64,000 nt of DNA from Glomus cerebriforme (Eukaryota; Glomeromycota; Glomeromycetes; Glomerales; Glomeraceae), in the NCBI GenBank assembly GCA_003550305.1, contig QKYT01000031.1, positions 185,744 through 249,743 on the forward strand, read 5' to 3'. The position numbers and the translations under genes were made by a program. Positions 50,755 to 61,015 of the stretch are shown here, piece by piece; position 1 is the stretch's first letter, and every line of letters starts with the position of its first letter. Under the pieces are notes generated by a model, which had not been told where the DNA came from, ran no database searches, and saw only the letters and a program-made list of their open reading frames with translations.

Positions 50755-51221
50755 TTTCGTTTTTTTAACTGTAATTGTATAAGGAGCGAAAGCTAGAAAA
50801 CTAAATTCGAAAGAAATCCAAATTGAACATCCCTGGATATTGTAACCAACGTTGAACCAATCAAAATTAATTTGGTAAATTGAACTTAGCCACATAACCG
50901 CCATTTCGATGATTAATTTACATATCACGCTACGCTACACATTAGTTCTTTTGCTTTTTTTTTTGTTTCAGTAATAATTACTCAAAGATTTCGTGCTATA
51001 AAAGTTGTATTAAAAAAAATTATTTCTCTTTCTCTATTCATTTTATAATTTTAAACTGTTATGAAAAAAACCAACTTTTGTTTTTGCTTTTTTACGTAAC
51101 GGTTAGATCTCTGATTGCACCCTTTTCAATATAACCCATTTTTAAAAATTCTCATATTATTATTATTTACTTTTTTATTTAGTTTAATATTTTTTTTATT
51201 AATATTAATTAACAATTCGTC
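50755..51221. promoter_or_regulatory. Divergent upstream region, PBDC1 / SEC2
   Basis: 467 bp between divergent starts. T-rich tracts cluster in the 200 bp before the SEC2 ATG. No specific motif is assigned. Confidence 0.4.
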
Positions 51222-53027
51222 ATGACTGAGACAGAACCACCTACAATTCCTGTAACAAATGGAAATAAGGATTATACTGCAAAAGACATTGAAAAATTAC
51301 ATGCTAGACTTCAAGCAGTCATTGAAAAAAGTGAATCTCCAGTACCTAGTCCAAAAATACAACCTAATACAGATTCTATACCGAGTGTTGTGCCAGAAGA
51401 ATCAACTAAAGAGTTAGATGAATCAGGTTTATTGGATGATCAGCCTTTAACATCTGCTAATACGACAACTTATGAAAGTGGAGAAGTGGAGGTTGTAGTT
51501 GAAAATGATTCAAAAGAATGTTATTGTCAAACATTAAGTATAATTCCTAAAACAGCGAATTGTAGTAAATGTGAAAGAGTTGTACCCGCATTAGTAGATT
51601 TACATAAACAACGGTTACAACAACTTGACGATTTAGATGTCGCTAACAATAGAATAAAGGAGGAATGTGATAAAGTAGAAAGACAGAGTGACGAAATTGA
51701 GAAGTTACGTAAAAGAATTGAAGAATTAGAAGATCAAATTGATGTAAAAACTGATGAATTCAATGATTTACAAAAGGATATGGCTATATTAAATGATAAG
51801 TTTGTTGATGAAATTACTAAAGTTGCCGAATTACAGCATTCTAAAGAGGTAGTTGAAGGCGAATTAGAAGAATTAAGTAGAGCTTTGTTTGAACAGGCTA
51901 ATGGAATGGTTGCTTCGGCTGCAAGAGAAAGATATGACTTAGAAGTTCAACAAAAAACATTAGAAAAACAACTTAAGGAAACTCAAGAACGTCTAATGGC
52001 TGAAAGTTCTCAGCTTAAAGAATTAAGAGAGAAAATGGAACAATTAGTACAAAATCAACCACAACCAGAAAGTAAAAGATCAAGTTCAAGCGATCCTTCA
52101 TTTAGAGCAAGCATTGATTTTGCTGAATTATTTGGTTTGCGTGAAAAATCACCTGATGCTGCTGCTACTTTACCTGGTCCTACAGGTGTTGATGGAATTG
52201 GAATTGATAATGAATTAATTATGGATTTTCATGAATTTGTTGATCAAAGTCCAACTGTAAGACTTCAAAAAATTCATACAATTCCCTTTATGCGTCATTG
52301 TTTAGAGGAAGATGTGGATCCTTGTATGAGATTTGGAAGTAATCCTCGTGTTTCTTCACGTAGGATAGTTGATGCTATTGTTGCAAATACTTGTTTTATT
52401 GAAGAATCTCCTCCTGGTGCTGATAAAGAACAAGCTTTAAATTCACATTCTCCTATTCGAAATTCCGCTTCAAAACCAATGTTATGGGAACGTCTTTCAG
52501 GAAATTCGAATTCTCCAAGAATAGGTTGTCAATGCTGTGGTCGAGTTGGTCCTTTGCCTTTTCAATATCGTATAACAAATTTAGATGATTGGTCTTTAAT
52601 TGATCGTTATTGTCGTGATCGGCTGGTAGCTGTTTGTGAGTTTTATGTATTTATTCGTAATATTCGTCAAGGATTATATAATAATAGGCCAATCGTTGAT
52701 CTTTATGCTGAATGTTTAAGATTACGTTTACAAATGTTTTATGCAAGGTTAGGAGCATTGCCTTCTATGTTAAATACGCTTGGAATTAAAAGTGCAGAAT
52801 TGGCTTCTGCGAAAAAACCTTCGCTCACACCTTCTGAGACAGGAGAAAGTCATCAAAATCAAAATGATGATGAACCTGAAATGACTATGGTTGATGAACC
52901 AGTTTCTGTACAGATTATTGCACCACCACGGGATTCAAGTCTTTTAAATTTAAACACTCCACCAGATACACCTGATGACCATACGGAGAAAGATTCAAAT
53001 TCTTTAAATAGTAACCTTACAGGGTAA
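51222..53027 (+). CDS. SEC2: Sec2/Rabin8-type Rab GEF
   Basis: Single-exon gene of 601 aa. Sec2 loads GTP on Sec4/Rab8 and drives polarised exocytosis, which in fungi means hyphal tip growth. Before the coiled coil lies a Cys cluster (ECYCQTL then NCSKCERVV, about residues 102-125) that could bind zinc. The GEF coiled coil covers about residues 125-275, with the family core EELSRALFEQANGMVASAAR at about 215-235. A conserved C-terminal domain spans about residues 340-520, with CQCCGRVGPLPFQYRI and DRYCRDRLVAVCEFYVFIR. The tail is Pro/Thr/Asp-rich. The absence of introns is unusual here. Confidence 0.92.
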   Translation: MTETEPPTIPVTNGNKDYTAKDIEKLHARLQAVIEKSESPVPSPKIQPNTDSIPSVVPEESTKELDESGLLDDQPLTSANTTTYESGEVEVVVENDSKECYCQTLSIIPKTANCSKCERVVPALVDLHKQRLQQLDDLDVANNRIKEECDKVERQSDEIEKLRKRIEELEDQIDVKTDEFNDLQKDMAILNDKFVDEITKVAELQHSKEVVEGELEELSRALFEQANGMVASAARERYDLEVQQKTLEKQLKETQERLMAESSQLKELREKMEQLVQNQPQPESKRSSSSDPSFRASIDFAELFGLREKSPDAAATLPGPTGVDGIGIDNELIMDFHEFVDQSPTVRLQKIHTIPFMRHCLEEDVDPCMRFGSNPRVSSRRIVDAIVANTCFIEESPPGADKEQALNSHSPIRNSASKPMLWERLSGNSNSPRIGCQCCGRVGPLPFQYRITNLDDWSLIDRYCRDRLVAVCEFYVFIRNIRQGLYNNRPIVDLYAECLRLRLQMFYARLGALPSMLNTLGIKSAELASAKKPSLTPSETGESHQNQNDDEPEMTMVDEPVSVQIIAPPRDSSLLNLNTPPDTPDDHTEKDSNSLNSNLTG

Positions 53028-55960
53028 TAAATTGATATATTTTTTACTTCATATGATATTTTACAGGAAAAGCTCTTTTATAATTTTGATGTTCAATGCA
53101 TCACATTATTATTATTGTTATTAAATACATCTTAGATTTTGTTACAATAAGAGAGATGAGTCAGTCTCCTTGAAAAGGTTAAAAATTTAGTGATAGTTTT
53201 TCAAAAATTCAAGACATTTTTTAGTGACTGCAGTAATTGTGAAGGGATTATTAGTAATTTGGATGTAAAAAAATTTTTAAACCAATTTTTGGTTTATGTA
53301 AATTATTTTATAATGTTTTTTAATACATATATTTTTTAAAGAAAAAGAAAGTGCGAAATTTTAATTATTCTATATTATTTCTATGTTTAGTTAAAAAAAA
53401 TTGAACAATCGGTTTATATTATTTTTGTGTATATTTTTTTTGTTTACATTTGTAATTTTATCATTGCATAATTATTTAGCATTATTTATTCATAATTTTC
53501 AATTGATAAAAAAACCTTATTTCGTGCATGTATAATTAATAATGTTACGATTTAGGAAAATGGTATCATTTAAATTAAATAAATAAACATATTATCGTGA
53601 ATAAAACTGGTGTTTTTATATACTGTATGTAGATCAAATAAAATGTTCAATCGAAAAATCGAAATGAATAGGAATCATATTTGATTAATTTTTTTAAAGG
53701 TTTAATTTACATGATTATATATATAATATAAACGAAAAAAAAACTTTATTTAAAAATTTGCATTTACTTTTTTTTTATATTATTTATAATATTTTAAACT
53801 ACATATATTTTTTAGAATCAGAATAATAATTTCAGTCAATTAAGTAATATGCTTTTGACTAATATTATTAAAAAGTATCTAAAAAAGAAAAGATTTATAT
53901 GATTATTTTAGTTATTTATTCTTTTATCTGATATTAAATTAACTCATAAATTTAAATTCTTCTAATCAAGGGATTAATCCAAGCTAAATTTCACATGATT
54001 TAAATTTATGAGTAAATTATTATAGAAACTCTTTCTAAAGTTTTTTTTTGCAATTTTTGAGTATTTTACTCAAATAAATTAATTATCATAATAAGATTTT
54101 TTTTAAGTTTTAAATTATTGTTTATAAGTTTTTTAGAAATTAAAATTTTTATTATAATTTATAATAAATTGACAAAAGAAATGTATCATTAATTTGTATT
54201 ATTTATTTTATAGGAAGTTAGGAATAATAGGTTTTTTCCTGAAGGGAAAAAAACCATGGTATTTCATTTTTCATGAAATAAATGGATAATTTCCAGAAGC
54301 ATATCACTTATTAAATATACATGTAATAAACTATTTTAACTATTAATATTATTTTTAAACATGATTAATATTTTATAATAGCAATTCTGTCTTTAGATAA
54401 TAAAAATGAAATTATTAATTAAATACAAATTTTATTAATAGTAATTAGCTTTTAAAATAGTAAAAAATACAAATTATTACATTATTATATGAAATTTAAA
54501 CAGCACTTATAAAAATTAAATAAGTAAACAAAGATTCCTGATCACCTATAAACATAGTTGATCACATGCAAAAATAACACTTAGTGTAACAGAAAATTAG
54601 TAATTTAATATCATATAATTTAAAAATTAACTAATCAATTTATTTATCAGTAATTTATTAATATACTAATACTATGTACTAGTTATTAGACATTTACATT
54701 AGCAAGTTAAATAAATGTTTAACTTGTTTTTATTAAATGTAATTATATAATAAGTATTTAAAATATATATTTATCAAATGATTAATATTCTATAGGTATT
54801 TATTTATATTTATAATAAATACTTTAGTTATTTATTACTTAATATATTAGTCAAAATAGTTTATTTTTATCCAAATTTCAAATTATTTGTTAAATAAAAT
54901 TTGTTGCATAAACTGGTTATCACTTGCCAATAAATTAATTTTTAAATAATAGCAAAATTTTGAATTTGTATTAAAATCAATAAAAATTTAACTCTATCAT
55001 ACAAATAACTTTCATTATAAATAATCTAAATTTAAATAAGTTAAATATAGATCTGATCAGTAATATTTAGATATATTATATGATTAGCATTAGTATAATA
55101 TTTAATATAAAATTTTAAGCTGGATTATAAATTATAGTTTAAAAATAACTGAATTTATTTTGATTTTTATTAATTTAATTTATAATTTCATATTTATTAA
55201 ATATTTAAAAAATATTATTATTATTAGCATTTATCTAAATTATAAATAAAAATCTATATTATGAACTAATTATATAGTATTTTGCAATTCTGAAATTATA
55301 TGATTCTTATTCTAAAAGAAATAAATATTAAAATCATTTTTCTAATAATCATATTTCATATATTTTTAAAAGAAAGAAAATTAATACAAATTCAAAACCA
55401 ATATTAAAATTTAAGCATCCTACAAATAAAAAAAATTTGAATTCAAAATTATGATCAAAGTCTAAATATCTTATAAAAAAAGAATTTCAATTCAAATTCT
55501 AAAGTTATAGTTGAAGTTTATAAAAAGAAAATTCTGAATTTAAAATCAAAATTAAATTGAAGTTAAAACTAAAGTTTAAAGTAACTTATAAAAAGATAAT
55601 CAAATAATCTATAAAAAAAAAAAATAAAATCTTAAATGAGAAGTTAAAATCAAAATTCAAATTATTTACAAAAAAGAAATGAAGCAGAATCAAACTAAGA
55701 TTTACAAAAAAAAATCTAGCTAATTTTTGAATTTAATTGAATAAGAAAAAAATCTAATTAAATTTAAACTTTATAGTAGTTCAAAATGATGATCACGTGA
55801 ATTATCTTATTATATAGTTTGGAATAATAACTATTAGCTTTTTATTTCAGAATAGTGATTGAAAGAATTTGATTTTTTTAATTAGAAAAATGGTATATTA
55901 TATAACTAATCCATTATAACAATAGACATCTTCCTTGAAATAAGAAATACAATTAATTAG
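53028..55960. other. Very AT-rich gap downstream of SEC2
   Basis: Nearly 3 kb with no credible coding frame. It has a small hairpin at 54230-54255 (GGTTTTTTCC/GGGAAAAAAACC) followed by a second imperfect one (ATTTCAT/ATGAAAT). The stretch 55300-55740 is poly-purine-biased with many AATTCAAA repeats. Confidence 0.6.
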
Positions 55961-56332
55961 ATGGATCAAATATTCTCTCTAATTTCTTTAGGATTGGAAC
56001 CTAAAAAATGCAAAGATAATTCAACACTCGTTCAACATGACCAATTAATAAATGTTTATTTTAAGATAATAAAGATATATGCTTTAAAATCTAGCTTAAG
56101 TCTAAAAAATAACCAAAAGTATTTGACAATCTTAAATAATATCTCATTCAAGTCTAGTTCATTTGAGACTAGTTCATCTGAATTTAGTTTATTTGAGTCT
56201 AGTTTATCATTTGAGTCTGGTTTATCTGAATCAAGTTCATCTGAGCTTAATTTATCTGAGTCTAGCTCATCTGAAGAATCTAATTCTGATATTAATAAAA
56301 TAGTAAACATGATTAAGTATCAAAAGATTTGA
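55961..56332 (+). CDS. Hypothetical Ser/Glu-rich small protein
   Basis: A 123-residue ATG-initiated frame. The first 60 residues look ordinary; the next 45 are imperfect repeats of S-S-S-E/F-E-S (about 9-12 bp units such as TCTAGTTCATCTGAG). No family is recognised. It may be a lineage-specific gene, an exon of a larger gene, or chance plus a microsatellite. Confidence 0.25.
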   Translation: MDQIFSLISLGLEPKKCKDNSTLVQHDQLINVYFKIIKIYALKSSLSLKNNQKYLTILNNISFKSSSFETSSSEFSLFESSLSFESGLSESSSSELNLSESSSSEESNSDINKIVNMIKYQKI

Positions 56333-56532
56333 AAAAATATTTGAAAGAAAATACATATAGCAAAAATAAGATTAATTAACTTCTGATCATCCATCTAGAA
56401 TAATGATTATCAGTTTAAAAGATTTTTTCTGGGTCATATTATATATATGCTAAAAAATATAGATTAGCTAATTTATTCTAGATATAGACACTCATCTGTT
56501 TTAGCCAAATTTTTTATAAAAATTTTGTATAA

Positions 56533-57100
56533 TTACTGAGGAGAGAGATTTGAAAATAACGGAAGTTCCTCTCCAGTAAATATAATTTTTTTAACCCCTA
56601 TTTTGTCATATTTCTGTAATACTACATTTGAATCATTTTCTAAGGAACTGTAAAATTTTTCAAACTTTTGAAGATATGCTCTTGCATTTTCATTAGCTTC
56701 TTCTACCCTCTTCTCATTACTATAACCAAAAATACTAAGTTGATTCTAAATTGTTATTATATTTTCTTTTAAATATAAAAGCAAATTATATAATTCTTTA
56801 AATGATATATCTGTAAAAGTTTTATTGCTTTGAAGTGTCTTTTCTAGAATGAGATTACTATCAATACCAAGATTATTCTGTATTAGTATTATATCTAGCA
56901 TCAAATTTAATATTAACTCATATGAATTAGCAAGTATTTTCACTTTCTTGCTTTGATGTATTGCTAATTAATTCATATTGCCATTAATACTGAATTTTTT
57001 TTGAATAGCTATTATATTCTTCTTCTTATATAAAAACACCTCATATAATTAAGCAAATGTTTTGCTTCGGTCAGTTCTAGTATTATTTGATATAATCGTT
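56533..57100 (-). pseudogene. Relic of an internally repeated coding sequence
   Basis: On the minus strand one frame runs from about 57100 to a TAA at 56533 with at least three internal stops: TAG at 56746-56748 and two TAA further upstream (near 56969 and 57051). Two related modules of about 60 residues follow each other: one with LYEVFLYKKKNIIAIQ and one with LYNLLLYLKENIITI. The C-terminal part has YSNEKRVEEANENARAYL and IFTGEELPLF. No frameshift is needed. I do not recognise the family; it looks like a multicopy lineage gene in decay. The TAG lies where the sister module has CAA. Confidence 0.55.
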
Positions 57101-57715
57101 TTGATAAAGTTAAGATATATTTAATGCAAAAAATTTGAATCTGGAATACTAATCAACCCAAAGAAATGATCTTTAGCTCAAAAAAATTGCTAAACCACAA
57201 ATTGTATGACAAAATAAATGATTACATGGGTAGGTCTGTACAATATTTTAATTTTCATATATACTGTACATTCAAAAAGAAAATATATATGCTAACTAGT
57301 ACCTTATTTTTTTTCAAATAAACATAAGAAAAATATGAAAAAGCATCTAATTGCAATAAAAGACTTACTCTAAAAGTAAATAATACTGACAAAAACATAT
57401 ATTATGAGAGATTAAGAACTTCACAAATTGCAATTCTAAGATTGCCAGATGTAAAACCAAGTTTATATAAATCTACATATGAAAAGATATAAAGACTCCA
57501 TTTGCATGTGCTTTTAAAGTTTTTTTGGTATCATATAACAAAACTAATTACACCTCATAATTTTCTTAACTTTTTTCTAGCAAGATATAAAGCATGTAGG
57601 AGTATGTGAAAGTTCAGCTAATTTTTTGGTAAAAAAATTAAGGTATATATATGCCAAAAGTTATGTATGGAAGTGAGTTTTTTCTTATCATAGACCTTGT
57701 ATTTAGAAAAACAAG
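57101..57715. other. AT-rich gap, no feature recognised
   Basis: About 600 bases between two gene relics. Scattered short frames; no repeat or splice-linked coding could be followed. Confidence 0.5.
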
Positions 57716-57862
57716 ATGTCTTCTATTTACCTAAATTATTTTCTTCATAGTGAGACTGAAAGAGATATTTTTTCTGTAGAAATTAATAATAATCTAACTA
57801 TTAATAATTTGAAAATTTTGATTAAAAATATCTTTACAATAAGTAAACTTCAATTTATATAA
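57716..57862 (+). pseudogene. Truncated Crinkler-type N-terminal domain
   Basis: A 48-residue frame starts MSSIYLNYFL and continues with a charged turn, then FSVEIN and INNLKILIKN. This is the layout of Crinkler (CRN) N-terminal ubiquitin-like domains: a hydrophobic start, D/E-rich turn, F-x-V-x-I strand, then a D/N-x-L-K-x-L-I-K helix. CRN proteins are abundant in Rhizophagus and other early-diverging fungi, where many are not effectors in the oomycete sense. The frame ends in TAA before any DWL or HVLVxxP junction, and no C-terminal domain follows, so it is a fragment. Confidence 0.55.
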
Positions 57863-58026
57863 AGTTATTATGGATTCACAAAGAAAGATTTCTAATTATT
57901 TTTCTACCTTACATATCAATACTCATAGAAAGGCCACTTTATCTCTAAGAAAATGAGAAAAGGTATTCTATTTACATCCTCATATATTCCCAAAATTAAT
58001 AATTATTTTTTATATCATGTAATAGC

Positions 58027-59280
58027 GATATATTTAAAGGTATGCTCTGGTAAAATCTGTTCAATCTGTCATCCATTTTTGAACGGATTGAATAATTCAG
58101 ATTAAGGAATGAACAAATTTCAGATAATCCAGATGGATCCATTGGATAACATCAGATTGATTAGATATTACACAGATAACTGAATTGACCGGATTAATCA
58201 GATAATCTAGTCAAATCTGGTATTTTTTTTTCTTTCTGTTTTTGGAGGTTTTTTTTATTTTAATATATAAGAATGTTTATTAACATTCTTTTTTATTCTT
58301 TTTTGTAGGAATGAACTCTTCAGCTCAGTTCCTGGAGGTAAATGGGGTAAAAAGGGAATAGTGAGGTATTTTTTTATTAAACTTTAATATAAAAATGTTG
58401 CTAACATTTTTGTTTTTTTTTTTTTTATAGAAACGAACACTTTAGCTCGACTTCTGGAGGTAATTGAAGAGGGTGGTTATTAAACTTTAATATAAGACCG
58501 TTGCTAACATTCTTTTTTTTTCTTTTTTATAAGAACGAATACTTTGGCTTGACTCTTGAAGGTAATTGAAAGAGGTGGTTATTAAACTTAAATACAAGAA
58601 GAACGTTGCTAATGTTTTTTTTCTTTTTTGTAAGAACAAACATTTCAGCTTAACTTCTGGAGGTAATTAGAGGGAAGGTGGTTATTAAACTTTAATACAA
58701 GAACGTTACTAACATTCTTTTTTTTTTTATAGGAATGAACACTTCAACTCAACTCCTGAAGGTAATTGAAGGGGGTAGTTATTAAACTTTAATATAAGAA
58801 TATTGTTAACATTTTTTTTTTCTTTTTTATAGGAATGAACACTTTGGCTTAACTCCTAGAGGTAATTGAAGGGGGTGGTTATTAAACTTTAATATAAGAA
58901 TGTTGCTAACGTTCTTTTTTTTCTTTTTTATAGAAACGAATTCTTTGGCTCAGCTCCAAAAGGTAATAAATGGGTAAATGGGGTAGGGAGGTATTTTTTT
59001 ATTATAATTTAATACAAAAACGTTACTAATGTTCTTTTTTTTCTTTTTGTAGGAGTGACTCTTCACCTACTTTCAATTACAGTATGTAAAGTTTTATAAA
59101 AAATCTGGAGAATCTGGTAAATCTGGTGATATAAATGAATCATTAGATTAACCGGATATTTGTTGAACCATCTGGTCAATCTGGTGATACAAATAGATCA
59201 ATCCGAATCTAATTAATTTTCAGATGGATAACTGAATATCCAGATCGACCAGATTTCGAAGCATATCTCTAGATATATTT
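58027..59280. mobile_element. Putative TIR element with 9-bp target duplication
   Basis: The direct repeat GATATATTT stands at 58027-58035 and again at 59272-59280. Just inside, the left end reads AAAGGTATGCTCTGGTAAAA and the right end, reverse-complemented, reads TAGAGATATGCTTCGAAATC; the similarity continues through repeated AATCTG blocks for about 150 bp on each side, imperfectly. A 9-bp duplication is typical of Mutator-like elements. There is no transposase frame; the interior is filled by the mini-exon array. I infer a non-autonomous element. Confidence 0.6.
58255..59081 (+). repeat. Tandem intron-like cassettes with 29-nt mini-exons
   Basis: Eight units, spaced 99-122 bp. Each has a GTAAWT/GTAAAT start, ACTTTAATATAAGAA, a hairpin overlapping CTAAC (for example AAGAATGTT-GCT-AACATTCTT), a T-rich tract, AG, then a core. 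The cores run 58309-58337, 58431-58459, 58533-58561, 58634-58662, 58733-58761, 58833-58861, 58934-58962 and 59053-59081: all exactly 29 nt between AG and the next GT. Two units have AAG in place of TAG. The last core ends in GTATGT. The layout is that of introns and exons, but expression is unproven. Confidence 0.8.
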
Positions 59281-59990
59281 GCAATTTTTTATATATTATT
59301 ATCTACTTTTGGTTATATTTATTTCATAAATAAAGTATTATTATTTTAATTAAGGTTCCTGAATGAAACTAATGAGTTTAGCAATTGACGTATGTGAAAC
59401 TAGTTTAAACATTTTGTTAAAATTTTAATAAAATGAAAAACTGTAAAACTGACAAAACTTGACGAAACTTATAAAACCTGCAAAACTTGATGAAACTTTT
59501 GAAACTTGTATAATTTATAAAATTGTAATTTACAATTAAAAATTATTATTATTTTTATTTATTTATTTATCATATTATTCATATACCTTTGCAAATTTGG
59601 AAATATTATAAAGGGATGCTTTTCCTTAATTAATGGAATAGCTGGATCACTAATTAATTAGTTAAAATTATAACTAAATTTTTTTTTTTCATAGCAATAC
59701 CAAAATTTACCTGATCAGCAATAATTGTTCTTAGTTCTTACATAATATGATGTAATAATTCTGTTGTATATCAATCAGATAGATAATCTTTTTTTTAAAA
59801 AAAAAAATTTTGAAAGATGCTTTCATTTTATTAAAAAAAATAAATCCTTTTAAGACTATAAATACACACTATACATTTTTTTTTTTTAAAAAAAAAGCAA
59901 AAATATATTTTTTTTTTAATTCACCTAGAATTTTAATTAACCCTAATTCCTACCCTTAACAAATTATAGACTTCTGGTAAGTTGGAAATT
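59281..59990. other. AT-rich gap with short AAACTTG repeats
   Basis: No gene. At 59430-59510 there are short direct repeats of AAAACTTGAYGAAACTT. The rest is A/T-rich with homopolymer runs near 59790 and 59880. Confidence 0.5.
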
Positions 59991-59999
59991 CTGAAATGC

Positions 60000-60250
60000 T
60001 TTGAGAAACATTAGTATAATGACTACCATTTTTTTTTATTTTGTAAGAACGCAAACGTCTTAGTTTAAAGCTTTGAAAGAAATGTTAGTATAACAACTAA
60101 CATTTCTTCTTTTCTTTATTTTGTAGTGAACGCAGAACAGCTTTAAGTGAGTTGAACTTTGACAAAAAGGTTTAAGAAATGTTAGTATAACAACTAACAT
60201 TTTTTTTCTTTATTTTGTAGTCAACGCAGAAGTCAGAATCACAGATAAAA
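60000..60250 (+). repeat. Second hairpin/intron-like array
   Basis: Three diverged units. Two carry the perfect hairpin AATGTTAGT-ATAACA-ACTAACATT (around 60080-60105 and 60177-60202), each followed by TTTCTTTATTTTGTAG and an AACGCAGAA core. The first unit (from about 60009) is decayed. The arrangement of hairpin, CTAAC, pyrimidine tract and TAG mirrors the array at 58.3-59.1 kb, but cores here are not of constant length. Confidence 0.6.
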
Positions 60251-60258
60251 CGATGCCA

Positions 60259-60306
60259 AATTGGGCTCATTTAGGTCATTTTAGAATGACCTAAATGAGC
60301 CCCAAT
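60259..60306. repeat. 22-bp-stem perfect hairpin followed by T-run
   Basis: AATTGGGCTCATTTAGGTCA and its complement face each other over a 4-nt loop, with one extra G in the right arm. Eight T follow. The stem is far longer than chance and lies directly after the second hairpin array. Confidence 0.75.
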
Positions 60307-60330
60307 TTTTTTTGTTTTTCTTCAGCAGGG

Positions 60331-60413
60331 TACCCGATTGATAACCAAATTTTAGCGTAATTCGTGCACATTAAAGTTATCAATCAGGTATTTGCAAGGT
60401 TATCAATCGGGTA
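60331..60413. repeat. 16-bp perfect inverted repeat plus a direct copy
   Basis: TACCCGATTGATAACC (60331-60346) is repeated in reverse complement at 60398-60413, and a one-mismatch copy lies between them at about 60375. Possibly the ends of a small element. Confidence 0.65.
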
Positions 60414-61015
60414 TTTACTTTGTATGCAATTGGACATATATATATATAATAATATCACTAGTAGAAATAGGACAATTCGGCCTAAATTTGATCAGGTCAA
60501 ATATAGGTCGAATGATGATCTAACCTGTGAAATTAAGGTCAATTTTTTTGACGCAGTTGGCACAAATTCAGAAAGAAAATTTGGCTATCATTTATACTTT
60601 ATTAGATTTTTAAAAAAAAAAGCAAATTCAACCTTTAAAAACCATAAATTCGACCTTAAAAAACCAAGATTCAACCTTTAAAACCATATATTCGACCTTA
60701 AAAAAACAATATATTCGATCTTAAAAACCAATAATTCGTTTTAGTTTGACCTATTTATCAACAATATTCGTTCTATATAAAACGTCTAATATAATATAAT
60801 ATAATNTCCTATAAAACTACCAAAAAAACCATATAATATATAATAATAATGTNCTATAAAACTACAAAACCCATATAATAATATCCATTTAATAATATAA
60901 AACTAACTATACAATATAAAAATAATAAAAAGAGAAAAAAGATAAAGTTACGAAAGAAAGACGCATGCGACATTCGACTTGGAAACTTCTTTAATGTTGT
61001 AAAGATCGGAATTAG
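60414..61015. other. Short TTCGACCTTAAAAA repeats, no gene
   Basis: From 60610 to 60740 a 20-22 bp motif, TTCGACCTTAAAAAACCA, recurs about five times with changes. A 105-codon frame across it (60364-60681) is composed of the repeat and is not a credible gene. Undetermined bases occur at about 60806 and 60853 in ATATAAT-type repeats. Confidence 0.5.

Noticed and set aside
58255..59081. CRISPR-like array (regular repeats with constant 29-nt segments)
   Set aside because: The 29-nt segments are related to each other, unlike spacers; the intervening 70-90 nt are also repeats; and the genome is eukaryotic with many spliceosomal introns.
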